Shown here: piece after piece, positions 8,380-16,892 of the stretch | Layout: the number at the start of each line of letters is the position of its first letter | Numbering within the stretch: position 1 is the stretch's first letter | Assembly (NCBI GenBank): GCA_047722305.1 | Contig: JBDNYM010000018.1 | Coordinates: 1 to 37,043, forward strand | Origin: JAKVJE01 sp047722305 | GTDB lineage: Bacteria; Actinomycetota; Actinomycetes; Actinomycetales; Microbacteriaceae | Length of the DNA stretch: 37,043 nucleotides | Reading direction: 5' to 3' | Translations under genes and position numbers: made by a program | The notes under the pieces: model-generated | What the model was told of the DNA's origin: nothing | What the model saw: the letters and a program-made list of their open reading frames with translations, nothing else | Database searches by the model: none

Positions 8380-10533
8380 TTGACCGTCTTCGATGAGACC
8401 GATCGTCTCGCAGTCGACACCGCCAGAGTCCTCGCCGCCGACGCGGTCGAGCAGGCTGGGAATGGACATCCCGGCACTGCCATCAGTCTGGCGCCTGCCG
8501 CCTACCTGCTGTACCAGAAGCTCATGAACGTCGACCCGGCGGCCCCCGATTGGGAAGGGCGTGACCGGTTCATCCTGTCATGCGGGCACACGTCGCTGAC
8601 GCAGTACGTGCAGCTGTTCCTGGGCGGGTTCGGGCTGCAGATCGACGACCTGGAGCATCTGCGCCAGTGGGGGTCGCTCACCCCGGGGCACCCCGAGTAC
8701 GGCCACACCGCCGGCGTCGAGATGACCACCGGCCCGCTCGGCCAGGGCATCGCCACCGCCGTCGGGTTCGCCGCATCGGCCCGCTTCCAGCGCGAACTGT
8801 TCGACCCGGAGGCCGCCCCGGGCGCCAGCGTGTTCGATCGCACGGTCTGGGTGATCGCCTCCGACGGCGACCTGCAGGAGGGCGTCAGCTCGGAGGCCTC
8901 GTCCTGGGCCGGCACCCAGCGGCTGGGCAATCTGGTGGTGCTCTACGACGACAACCACATCTCCATCGAAGACGACACGAATGTGGCCTTCGACGAGGAC
9001 GTCGTCGCCCGCTACGCCGCCTATGGCTGGCACACCCAGCGCGTCGACTGGACCAGTCCGTCCGGCTACCGGGAGGACGTGGACGCCCTCGACGCCGCCC
9101 TGCGCGCCGCCGAGGCGGAGACCGGTCGGCCGTCGCTGATCGCCCTGCGGACGCTCATCGGCTGGCCCAGCCCCACCAAGCAGAACTCCGGGGGCATCCA
9201 CGGCTCGAAGCTCGGCGCCTCCGAACTCGCCGGTCTCAAGCGCGCCCTGGGCTTCGACCCGGCCGAGCACTTCCACGTCGCCCCCGAGGTCATCGCGCGC
9301 ACCCGCCGCCTGCAGCAGCGCGGCGCGCAGGCCCATGCCGAGTGGGACCGCCGCTTCGCCGCCTGGTCCGCCGCCCACCCCGACCGCCGTGCGCTGCACG
9401 ATCGGCTGCGCGAGCGCCGGCTGCCCGCCGACCTGGCCGCGGCGCTGCCGGAGTTCCCCGCCGGCGAGAGCGTGTCCACGCGCGCCGCGTCCGGGAGCGT
9501 CATCGACGCCCTGGCGCCTGCGCTTCCCGAGCTGTGGGGCGGGTCGGCCGACCTGGCCGGGTCCAACAACACCACCATCGCCGGCGCCGACTCGTTCGGT
9601 CCCCGCGAACTCAGCACCGCCAAGTGGACGGCCGCCCCCGGAGGGCGGGTGCTGCACTTCGGCATCCGCGAGCACGCCATGGCGGCCATCCTCAACGGCA
9701 TCGCCCTCGACGGCGGCACGCGGGCGTTCGGCGGCACGTTCCTCATCTTCAGCGACTACCAGCGGCCCAGCCTGCGCCTGGCCGCCCTCATGGGGGCGCC
9801 GAGCCTGTACGTGTGGACGCACGACTCCATCGGCCTGGGCGAGGACGGTCCCACCCACCAGCCGGTCGAGCAGCTCACCACCCTGCGGGCCATCCCCGGC
9901 CTCGACGTGGTGCGCCCCGGCGACGCCAACGAGACCGCCTGGGCCTGGTACGGCATCCTCAGCCACACCGACCGCCCGGCCGGGATCGTGCTCAGCCGTC
10001 AGGGCATGCCGACGTTCGCCCGCGGCGACGCGGCCGAGGGCGATGCCCTCGCTCCCGCCTCGCTGACGCTCAAGGGCGGCTACGTGCTCGCCGAGGCCGC
10101 CGGCGGCGACCCGCAGGTGATCATCATCGGCACCGGCTCCGAACTGCAGCTGGCGGTCGCCGCGCGCGACGCCCTGCAGGACGAGGGCATCCCCACCCGG
10201 GTGGTGTCCATGCCGTGCGTGGAATGGTTCGAAGCGCAGCCCGCCGAGTACCGGGACGAGGTGCTGCCGGCCGGCGTGCACGCCCGGGTCTCGGTCGAGG
10301 CCGGGCTGGCCCTGACCTGGCGACCGCTGCTCGGCGACGCCGGGCGGGCGGTCAGCCTGGAACACTTCGGCGCCTCCGCGCCCGGCCCCGAACTCTACGA
10401 GCACTTCGGCATCACGGCTGACGCCGTGGTCGCCGCCGCCCGCAGCTCCATCGCGGCGGCCGGAGCGGCGGCCTCCGCGGCTGCGGCAACCGACTCCGCA
10501 GTTTCTTCCCCAGCCCCGAAAGAAGGCGAGTGA
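8380..10533 (+). CDS. tkt: Transketolase
   Basis: Thiamine-diphosphate enzyme of 717 residues that transfers two-carbon units between pentose, tetrose and hexose phosphates in the non-oxidative pentose phosphate pathway. Visible: NGHPG at 28-32, the ThDP/Mg site GDGDLQEGVSSEA, the pyrimidine-domain GIREHAM with the catalytic Glu, and a complete C-terminal domain. The start is TTG at 8380, preceded by AAGGGAG with five bases between; no ATG or GTG fits the conserved N terminus. The last ~30 residues form an Ala/Ser-rich tail not needed by the family, probably disordered. It is first in a six-gene operon and its stop codon overlaps the alternative start of tal. Confidence 0.96.
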   Translation: MTVFDETDRLAVDTARVLAADAVEQAGNGHPGTAISLAPAAYLLYQKLMNVDPAAPDWEGRDRFILSCGHTSLTQYVQLFLGGFGLQIDDLEHLRQWGSLTPGHPEYGHTAGVEMTTGPLGQGIATAVGFAASARFQRELFDPEAAPGASVFDRTVWVIASDGDLQEGVSSEASSWAGTQRLGNLVVLYDDNHISIEDDTNVAFDEDVVARYAAYGWHTQRVDWTSPSGYREDVDALDAALRAAEAETGRPSLIALRTLIGWPSPTKQNSGGIHGSKLGASELAGLKRALGFDPAEHFHVAPEVIARTRRLQQRGAQAHAEWDRRFAAWSAAHPDRRALHDRLRERRLPADLAAALPEFPAGESVSTRAASGSVIDALAPALPELWGGSADLAGSNNTTIAGADSFGPRELSTAKWTAAPGGRVLHFGIREHAMAAILNGIALDGGTRAFGGTFLIFSDYQRPSLRLAALMGAPSLYVWTHDSIGLGEDGPTHQPVEQLTTLRAIPGLDVVRPGDANETAWAWYGILSHTDRPAGIVLSRQGMPTFARGDAAEGDALAPASLTLKGGYVLAEAAGGDPQVIIIGTGSELQLAVAARDALQDEGIPTRVVSMPCVEWFEAQPAEYRDEVLPAGVHARVSVEAGLALTWRPLLGDAGRAVSLEHFGASAPGPELYEHFGITADAVVAAARSSIAAAGAAASAAAATDSAVSSPAPKEGE

Positions 10534-10538
10534 CCATC

Positions 10539-11660
10539 ATGACGATCGCGGAGACCTCCGCCCCCCTGGCCCAGCTCAGCGCCCAGGGGGTGAGCGTGTG
10601 GCTGGACGACCTCTCCCGGGACCGCATCCGCTCCGGGCAGCTCGCCGAGCTCATCCAGACCCGCAGCGTCGTGGGGGTGACGACCAACCCCACCATCTTC
10701 GCCGGCGCCCTGGCGCATGGCCAGGCCTACGAAGAGCAGGTGCGGGCGCTCGCCGCCGACCACGTCGGCGTGGACGACGCCGTCACCGTGCTCACCAGCG
10801 ACGACGTGGCGGCCGCCTGCGACGTGTTCGCCGAGACCGCCCGGAGCACCGGCGGCGAGGACGGGCGGGTGTCGATCGAGGTCGACCCGCGGCTCGCACA
10901 CGACACCGCGGCGACGGTCGCGCAGGCCCGTGCGCTGGTGGAGCGCATCCACCGGCCCAACCTGCTCATCAAGATCCCCGCCACCAAGGAGGGGCTGCCC
11001 GCCATCGCTGCGGCCATCGCGGCCGGCATCAGCGTCAACGTCACCCTGATCTTCGGGCTGGACCGCTACCGCGAAGTGATCAACGCCTACGAGGCGGGCC
11101 TGGAGCAGGCCGCCGCCGCCGGGCACGACCTGGCGGCGATCCGCTCGGTCGCCTCGTTCTTCGTGTCGCGCCTCGACGTGGAGATCGACAAGCGGCTGGA
11201 TGCGATCGGCACCCCCGCGGCGCACCGCCTGCGGAATACGGCGGGGCTCGCCAACGCCCGCCTCGCCTACCGCGTGTTCGAGGAGTCGCTCGGCACCGAG
11301 CGCTGGGCTGCGCTCGCGGAGCAGGGGGCCAACGTGCAGCGGCCGCTGTGGGCCTCCACCGGGGTCAAGGACCCCGCCATGGACGACACCGCCTACGTCG
11401 CCGGGCTGATCGCTCCGCACACGGTCAACACCATGCCCGAGAAGACGCTGGAGGCGTTCGCCGACCACGGCGCGGCCGCCGGCGACACCGTCACCGGCAC
11501 GTACGCCGAGTCGGACGCCGTCCTCGACGGGCTGGCCGCGCTCGGCATCTCGTACGCCGAGGTCACAGCCCTGCTCGAACGGGAAGGGGTGCAGAAGTTC
11601 GAGGCCTCGTGGGCCGAACTGCTCGGCACCGTCGCCAGCGCCCTGGGAGGCCGGTCATGA
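10539..11660 (+). CDS. tal: Transaldolase
   Basis: A 373-residue transaldolase that moves a dihydroxyacetone unit between sedoheptulose-7-phosphate and glyceraldehyde-3-phosphate. The TTNPTIFA motif and the Schiff-base lysine in NLLIKIPATKEG are present, with the conserved NVTLIFG strand. It has the length of the actinobacterial/plant subfamily (about 370 residues). I chose the ATG at 10539 (GAG eight bases upstream); a GTG at 10530 that overlaps the tkt stop as GTGA is the alternative and adds three residues. The stop overlaps pgi (ATGA). In some bacteria this subfamily is fused to Pgi; here they are separate but adjoining genes. Confidence 0.95.
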   Translation: MTIAETSAPLAQLSAQGVSVWLDDLSRDRIRSGQLAELIQTRSVVGVTTNPTIFAGALAHGQAYEEQVRALAADHVGVDDAVTVLTSDDVAAACDVFAETARSTGGEDGRVSIEVDPRLAHDTAATVAQARALVERIHRPNLLIKIPATKEGLPAIAAAIAAGISVNVTLIFGLDRYREVINAYEAGLEQAAAAGHDLAAIRSVASFFVSRLDVEIDKRLDAIGTPAAHRLRNTAGLANARLAYRVFEESLGTERWAALAEQGANVQRPLWASTGVKDPAMDDTAYVAGLIAPHTVNTMPEKTLEAFADHGAAAGDTVTGTYAESDAVLDGLAALGISYAEVTALLEREGVQKFEASWAELLGTVASALGGRS

Positions 11661-13273
11661 GCATCCACGTCGACACCGCCGGGTTCGCCGGAGCCGCTGC
11701 GGCCAGCGTGCTGCCCGACCTGGTCTCCGATCAGGTCGCCAGCCGGCTGTTCGCCGCCGATCCCACCCTCTGGGGGGAGGATGCGGAGGCCGAGGCCTCG
11801 ATCCGCCTGGGATGGGTGGATGCGGTGCAGGTCTCGCGCCCCTTGGTCGGCCGCATCCTGGCGCTGCGCGACGAGTTCCGGGGCGTCGGCCTCGACCGCG
11901 TCGTGCTGTGCGGGATGGGCGGTTCGTCCCTGGCCCCGGAGGTCATCGCCGGCAGTGCCGGAGTGCCCCTGGTCGTGCTCGACGGCACCGCGCCCGGCCA
12001 GGTGGCCCGCGCCACCGGCGACGATCTGGAGCGCACCGTCGTGGTCGTCTCCTCGAAATCGGGTTCCACGCTGGAGACCGACTCGCAGCGGCGGGCGTTC
12101 GAGGCCGCGTTCGAGGCGGCCGGCATCGACCCGGCCGAGCGGATCGTCATCGTCACCGATCCCGGCTCCGCCCTGGAGGCCTACGCCCACGCGCACGACT
12201 ACCGCGTATTCCTGGCCGATCCGCACGTCGGCGGGCGCTACTCCGCGCTGACCGCCTTCGGGCTGGTGCCCTCCGGGCTGGCCGGAGCCGACATCGAGGC
12301 GCTGCTCGACGACGCCGAGATCGGCGTGCAGCAGTGCCTGGCCGACGACCCCGACAACCCCGGGCTCGTCCTGGGCGCGGCGATCGCGGCCGGCGCCCCG
12401 GCCCGCGACAAGCTCGGCATCTACTCCGACTCCGAGCGCATCGTCGGCTTCCCGGCCTGGGCCGAGCAGCTGGTCGCCGAGTCGACCGGCAAGCTCGGCA
12501 CCGGGCTGCTGCCCATCGCGCTGCTGCCCACCTCCCCTGAAGTGACCGACCACACCCCCGACGACGTCACCCTGGTGCGGGTCGGCGACGGGCCGCTGCT
12601 GGCCCCCGGCGAGACCGTGTCCGTGGCGGGGAGCCTCGGCGAGCAGCTGATCGTCTGGGAGGTCGCCATCGCGGTGGCCGGCCGCATCCTCGGCATCGAC
12701 CCCTTCGACCAGCCCGACGTGGAGAGCGCGAAGGCCGCCGCCCGCGACCTGCTCGCGGACCGTCCCGAGCCCGCCCCGGCGCTGTTCACCGACGGCGAGA
12801 TCGCGGTGCGCGCCACCTTCCCGGTGACCGGCACCACCTTGACCGCCGCCGTGGCGGAGCTCGCCGCTCAGCTCGACCCGCAGACCGGCTACCTGGCCAT
12901 CCAGGCCTACCTCGATCGCGAGCGGTTCGCCGATCAGGTCCGGCTGCGCGCCGCCGCCGCGTCGGCGACTGGACGGCCGGTCACGTTCGGCTGGGGGCCC
13001 CGCTTCCTGCACTCGACCGGCCAGTACCACAAGGGCGGCCCCGCCACCGGCGTCTTCCTGCAGATCACCGCGGCGCCGGACCCGGCTGCCGACGTGGCCA
13101 TCCCGGAGCGGCCGTTCACGTTCGGGCAGCTCATCGTCGCCCAGGCTCAGGGCGATGCCCGCGTGCTGGCCGAGCATGGCCGGCCTGTGCTCACCCTGGA
13201 GCTGGTCGGCGACCCCGAGCGCGGGTTCGACCGCGTCCTCGAGGCGCTGCGGGCACTCGAGGACGGCGAATGA
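11657..13273 (+). CDS. pgi: Glucose-6-phosphate isomerase
   Basis: A 538-residue sugar isomerase with tandem SIS-type domains that interconverts glucose-6-phosphate and fructose-6-phosphate. Phosphate-binding loops are visible in GMGGSSLAPEV and SSKSGSTLETDS. The C-terminal HSTGQYHKGGPATGVF block carries the conserved active-site His/Lys region of the tal-linked Pgi subfamily. It begins at an ATG overlapping the tal stop and ends in an ATGA overlap with zwf, so it is embedded in the pentose phosphate operon. M. tuberculosis has pgi elsewhere, while here it links glycolysis and the pentose phosphate pathway in one transcript. The sequence looks like the branch fused to Tal in some organisms rather than classical 550-residue Pgi, so specificity is inferred from subfamily and context. 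Confidence 0.88.
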   Translation: MSIHVDTAGFAGAAAASVLPDLVSDQVASRLFAADPTLWGEDAEAEASIRLGWVDAVQVSRPLVGRILALRDEFRGVGLDRVVLCGMGGSSLAPEVIAGSAGVPLVVLDGTAPGQVARATGDDLERTVVVVSSKSGSTLETDSQRRAFEAAFEAAGIDPAERIVIVTDPGSALEAYAHAHDYRVFLADPHVGGRYSALTAFGLVPSGLAGADIEALLDDAEIGVQQCLADDPDNPGLVLGAAIAAGAPARDKLGIYSDSERIVGFPAWAEQLVAESTGKLGTGLLPIALLPTSPEVTDHTPDDVTLVRVGDGPLLAPGETVSVAGSLGEQLIVWEVAIAVAGRILGIDPFDQPDVESAKAAARDLLADRPEPAPALFTDGEIAVRATFPVTGTTLTAAVAELAAQLDPQTGYLAIQAYLDRERFADQVRLRAAAASATGRPVTFGWGPRFLHSTGQYHKGGPATGVFLQITAAPDPAADVAIPERPFTFGQLIVAQAQGDARVLAEHGRPVLTLELVGDPERGFDRVLEALRALEDGE

Positions 13274-14808
13274 CCGTTCCGTCTGCCCCCTCGGCGAACC
13301 CGCTGCGGCGGGCAGACGACCGTCGTCTGACCCGCATCGCCGGCCCGAGCACCATCGTGTTCTTCGGCGTCACCGGAGACCTGGCCCGCCACAAGCTGCT
13401 GCCGGCCGTCTACGACCTGGCCAATCGGGGGCTGCTGTCCCCCGGCTTCGGCCTGGTCGGTTTCGGCCGGCGCGACTGGGATCAGGCCGCATTCACGGAC
13501 TTCGTGGAGAAGTCGGTGCGGGACCGGGCGCGCACGCCGTTCCGCCCGGAGGTCTTCGCCCAGCTGGCGCGCGGGTTCCGCTTCGTGACCGGCACGTTCG
13601 ACGACCCGCAGGCCTACGGCCGGCTCGCGGGGGTGCTGGACGACCTCAAGCGCGACCAGGGGACGCTCGGCAACACCGCGTTCTACCTGTCCGTCCCGCC
13701 CTCGGCGTTCCCGCTGGTCTGCGAGCACCTCAACGAGGCCCGGCTGACGCACGCCGAGGCGGGATCGTGGCGGCGCGTCGTCATCGAGAAGCCGTTCGGG
13801 TCCGATCTGGAGAGCGCCCGCCGGCTCAACGCGGTCGTGGAGGGCGTGTTCGACTCCGACCAGATCTTCCGCATCGACCACTACCTCGGCAAGGAGACGG
13901 TGCAGAACCTGCTGGCCGTCCGGTTCGCCAACGCGATCTTCGAGCCGCTGTGGAACCGCAACTACGTGGACCACGTGCAGATCACGATGGCGGAAGACAT
14001 CGGCATCGGCACCCGGGCCGGCTACTACGACGGCATCGGGGCTGCCCGGGATGTCATCCAGAACCACCTGCTGCAGCTGCTGGCCCTCACCGCCATGGAG
14101 GAGCCCGCGGACTTCAGCGCCGTCGCCCTCCGCGCCGAGAAGGAGAAGGTGCTCTCCGCCGTCGAGCTGCCCGACGACCTCGCGACCGGCACCGCCCGCG
14201 GCCAGTACGCGAGCGGCTGGCAGGGCAGCACCAAGGTGCGCGGCTACCTGGATGAGGACGGCATCGCCGCCGACTCCACCACCGAGTCGTACGCCGCCGT
14301 CGAGCTGCACATCCGCAACCGGCGGTGGGATGGCGTGCCGTTCTTCCTGCGTGCCGGCAAGCGGCTGGGGCGGCGGGTCACCGAGATCGCGGTCGTGTTC
14401 AAGCGCTCGCCCCAGCTGCTGTTCTCGCCGGCGCAGACCTCGGCCCTCGGCCCCAACGCCCTGGTGGTGCGGGTGCAGCCCGACGAGGGGGTCACGCTGC
14501 GCTTCGGCTCGAAGGTACCCGGTCCCGACATGCAGGTGCGCGATGTGACGATGGACTTCGGCTACGGCCACGCGTTCACCGAGTCGAGCCCGGAGGCCTA
14601 CGAGCGGCTCATCCTCGACGTGCTGCTGGGCGACCCGCCGCTGTTCCCCCGCCACCGCGAGGTGGAGCTGAGCTGGCGCATCCTCGACCCGGTCGAGCAG
14701 TTCTGGGCCGCGCAGGGACGTCCGGAGCCCTACGCGCCCGGTTCGTGGGGACCGGCGTCGGCCGACCGGCTCATCGCCCGCACCGGACGCAGCTGGAGGC
14801 GGCCATGA
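13270..14808 (+). CDS. zwf: Glucose-6-phosphate 1-dehydrogenase
   Basis: A 512-residue enzyme that oxidises glucose-6-phosphate to 6-phosphogluconolactone with NAD(P)+, the entry step of the oxidative pentose phosphate pathway. The Rossmann motif GVTGDLARHK lies near residue 36, EKPFG in the middle, and the active-site RIDHYLGKE at 201-209 with its substrate-binding His and Lys. Full length. The start ATG overlaps the pgi stop (ATGA), and the stop overlaps opcA (ATGA). OpcA, encoded next, is its usual partner in Actinobacteria. The first ~20 residues are a basic, variable extension. Confidence 0.96.
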   Translation: MTVPSAPSANPLRRADDRRLTRIAGPSTIVFFGVTGDLARHKLLPAVYDLANRGLLSPGFGLVGFGRRDWDQAAFTDFVEKSVRDRARTPFRPEVFAQLARGFRFVTGTFDDPQAYGRLAGVLDDLKRDQGTLGNTAFYLSVPPSAFPLVCEHLNEARLTHAEAGSWRRVVIEKPFGSDLESARRLNAVVEGVFDSDQIFRIDHYLGKETVQNLLAVRFANAIFEPLWNRNYVDHVQITMAEDIGIGTRAGYYDGIGAARDVIQNHLLQLLALTAMEEPADFSAVALRAEKEKVLSAVELPDDLATGTARGQYASGWQGSTKVRGYLDEDGIAADSTTESYAAVELHIRNRRWDGVPFFLRAGKRLGRRVTEIAVVFKRSPQLLFSPAQTSALGPNALVVRVQPDEGVTLRFGSKVPGPDMQVRDVTMDFGYGHAFTESSPEAYERLILDVLLGDPPLFPRHREVELSWRILDPVEQFWAAQGRPEPYAPGSWGPASADRLIARTGRSWRRP

Positions 14809-15734
14809 TCGAGCATCTCGTCGGCGTCACCATCTCGACGGTCGCCAAACGGCTGGTGATGATCCGCTCCGCGGCCGGCGCCGGAACCCTGGGACGGGTG
14901 CTCACGCTGGTGGCGGTCTGCGCCCCCGGCCACGAGGATGCCACCGCGGCAGTGGCGGTCGCCACGGCCCGGCAGCATCCTATGCGCATCATCGTGGTCA
15001 GCGCCGAGCCCGACCAGCCGGACCGGCTCGACGCCGAGATCCGGGTCGGGGCGGACTCGGGCGCGTCGGACGTGATCATCCTGCGGACCGCCGGCGAGGT
15101 GGGCCAGGACCAGGCGAGCCTGGTCACGGCCCTGCTGCTGGCCGACGCGCCGATCGTGGCCTGGTGGGCGGATGCGGCGCCGAGCGCCCCGGCCGACACC
15201 CCGCTGGGTCGCATCGCGGCCCGGCGCATCACCGACGTCGCCATGCGCGGCGGGGTGGACGCTCTGCGCGCTCTGGCCGCCGGGCACGTCCCGGGCGACA
15301 CCGACCTGTCGTGGGCGCGGCTGACGCGCTGGCGGGAGTTCCTGGCCGCCGAGCTCGACCAGTCCCCCGGCATGGCCCCGACCGGGGCGGAGGTCCTCGG
15401 CCGTCCCGGCACCGTGCAGCCCACCCTGCTGGCCGCCTGGCTGCGCCTGTGCCTGGGGACGCCGGTGCAGATCATCGCCGACGCGGCCGCGAGCGACGAG
15501 CACCCCGTCGTGGGCGCCCGCCTGCTGCTGCCGGCCGGGCCGATCGGGCTGCGCTTCGACCCGGTGGGGGCGAGGCTCTGCCTGGCGCATCCGGACCAGC
15601 CCGACCACGAGATCGTGCTGCACGATCGCACGATCTCCGAGTGCCTCTCGGAAGAGCTGCGCAGCCTGTCCCCCGATGTCGTCTACTCCGACACGCTCAC
15701 CCGCGGCGTGCCGGCGGTGCTGGGGGAGGCATGA
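14805..15734 (+). CDS. opcA: G6PDH assembly/activator protein OpcA
   Basis: A 309-residue OpcA-family protein. In cyanobacteria and actinobacteria OpcA promotes assembly or activation of glucose-6-phosphate dehydrogenase, and the gene nearly always follows zwf, as here. Conserved features seen: the VAVCAPGHEDATAAV region, ADAPIVAWWADAAP, and the ITDVAMRGG / DLSWARLTRWRE block. No enzymatic motif or membrane segment is visible. It is overlapped by zwf at the start and by pgl at the end (both ATGA), so stoichiometric coupled translation is likely. Confidence 0.93.
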   Translation: MIEHLVGVTISTVAKRLVMIRSAAGAGTLGRVLTLVAVCAPGHEDATAAVAVATARQHPMRIIVVSAEPDQPDRLDAEIRVGADSGASDVIILRTAGEVGQDQASLVTALLLADAPIVAWWADAAPSAPADTPLGRIAARRITDVAMRGGVDALRALAAGHVPGDTDLSWARLTRWREFLAAELDQSPGMAPTGAEVLGRPGTVQPTLLAAWLRLCLGTPVQIIADAAASDEHPVVGARLLLPAGPIGLRFDPVGARLCLAHPDQPDHEIVLHDRTISECLSEELRSLSPDVVYSDTLTRGVPAVLGEA

Positions 15735-16450
15735 CGCGGCCGGCGCCGGAGGCGCGGGTGGTGGCGGACGCGGACGCCGTGGTCGCGGCCGCGACGGAGA
15801 CCATCGCCGCTGCGCTGCAGGGTCGCGCCGCCGGCCATCCGCTGCACCTCGCCCTGACGGGCGGACGCGTCGGCACCCGCGTGTCCCAGCGGCTGGCCGC
15901 CCTCGGAGCGGCATCGGAGGCGCACTGCTGGTGGGGCGACGAGCGCTGGGTGCCGCGCTCCTCCCCCGACCGCAACGACGCCGTGGCGGCCGAGCTGGCC
16001 GCGGGCGGGTTCGCCGTCCACCGCGCGCCGTCGCCGGAGTCCGGGCTCGATGCCGCCGTGGGCGCCGCCGTGTGGGGGGATGCGATCCGCACGGCCCTGC
16101 CGGCCGGACCGGACGGCCGGCCAGTCTTCGATCTGGTGGTGCTGGGCGTGGGCGAGGACGGCCACGTCGCCTCGCTGTTCCCTGGTCGCGACGATCTGCT
16201 CGCCGCCGATGGGGTGGCGGTGGCGGTGCGCGACAGCCCGAAGCCCCCGCCGGAGCGCCTCTCGCTGACGCTGCCGGTGCTCTGCGCCGCCCGCGAGGTG
16301 CTGCTGGTGGTCGCCGGCGCCGGCAAGCGTGACGCGGTGCAGGCCGTGCGCCGCAGCTGGGAGTCGGAGGTGCCGCCATCCGTCCCCGCGGCGCTGGTGC
16401 GCGGAACCGAGCGCACCGTCCTCATCGCCGACGCGGCCGCCGCGGGCTGA
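15731..16450 (+). CDS. pgl: 6-phosphogluconolactonase
   Basis: A 239-residue Pgl/DevB-family hydrolase that opens 6-phosphogluconolactone to 6-phosphogluconate. Visible motifs: LTGGRVG near the N terminus (phosphate binding), WWGDERWVP, and GVGEDGHVASLFPG with the catalytic His. The family is related to glucosamine-6-phosphate deaminase, but GEDGHVASLFPG and the zwf-opcA context favour lactonase. It is the last gene of the tkt operon; the ATG overlaps the opcA stop. The 6-phosphogluconate dehydrogenase gene is not in the window. Confidence 0.95.
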   Translation: MTRPAPEARVVADADAVVAAATETIAAALQGRAAGHPLHLALTGGRVGTRVSQRLAALGAASEAHCWWGDERWVPRSSPDRNDAVAAELAAGGFAVHRAPSPESGLDAAVGAAVWGDAIRTALPAGPDGRPVFDLVVLGVGEDGHVASLFPGRDDLLAADGVAVAVRDSPKPPPERLSLTLPVLCAAREVLLVVAGAGKRDAVQAVRRSWESEVPPSVPAALVRGTERTVLIADAAAAG

Positions 16451-16488
16451 ACACCCGGTAGAGCGGCGAGCTGCGAAAAACAACACCT

Positions 16489-16553
16489 CCCACCGGTCAG
16501 GCCGGCGCGGTGCACAGCATCCATGGCGTGGCGCGCACCGCCCATCCGGTGGG
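16489..16553. terminator. Nested inverted repeat between convergent operons
   Basis: CCCACCGG (16489-16496) pairs with CCGGTGGG (16546-16553), and inside it GCGGTGC (16507-16513) pairs with GCACCGC (16535-16541). An alternative small hairpin, CCCATCC/GGATGGG, lies at 16541-16558. The position between the stops of pgl (+) and secG (-) suits a bidirectional terminator, but no T-run follows on either strand. Confidence 0.45.
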
Positions 16554-16577
16554 ATGGGGGGAAAAGACGGGGTCGGA

Positions 16578-16826
16578 TCAGACGTGCCCGAAGCGCACCA
16601 GCAGGCCGATGCCGATGATGTCGACCAGCCAGATGATTCCGATCACGATGGTGATGCGGTTGAGGTTGCGCTCAGCAACCCCGGACTGGTTCAGGTTCTG
16701 CATGCTGCCGCCGCCGAACATGTCGCTCAACCCGCCGCCGCGGCCCTTATGCAGCAGGATGAGCAGGGTAAGCAGCAGACTCGTGATGAGCAGCACCACG
16801 TACATCACAATGCGCAGAACCAGCAC
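16578..16826 (-). CDS. secG: Preprotein translocase subunit SecG
   Basis: An 82-residue membrane protein with two hydrophobic helices (about residues 2-24 and 57-77) joined by the conserved loop HKGRGGGLSDMFGGG. This is the SecG signature of the SecYEG export channel. The start is GTG at 16826, preceded by AAGGGTGA four bases away. The position downstream of tpiA is the usual one in Actinobacteria. A TATACT box at 16863-16868 may give it a promoter of its own in addition to read-through from gap-pgk-tpiA. Confidence 0.95.
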   Translation of the reverse strand: MLVLRIVMYVVLLITSLLLTLLILLHKGRGGGLSDMFGGGSMQNLNQSGVAERNLNRITIVIGIIWLVDIIGIGLLVRFGHV

Positions 16827-16862
16827 GAATTCACCCTTACTCTTCGACGGTCAAACATAACG

Positions 16863-16868
16863 AGTATA
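16863..16868 (-). promoter_or_regulatory. Candidate -10 box for secG
   Basis: Read on the minus strand, TATACT matches the -10 consensus at five of six positions and lies 36 bases before the secG GTG. A TTGAGC 22 bases further upstream is too distant for a standard -35. Confidence 0.4.
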
Positions 16869-16892
16869 GCCGGTCGAGCCGATATTCAGCGC

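Noticed and set aside
8578..10404. Long open frame antisense to transketolase
   Set aside because: Composition is Gly/Val/Arg/Asp-rich with no recognisable motif; it mirrors the codon bias of tkt.
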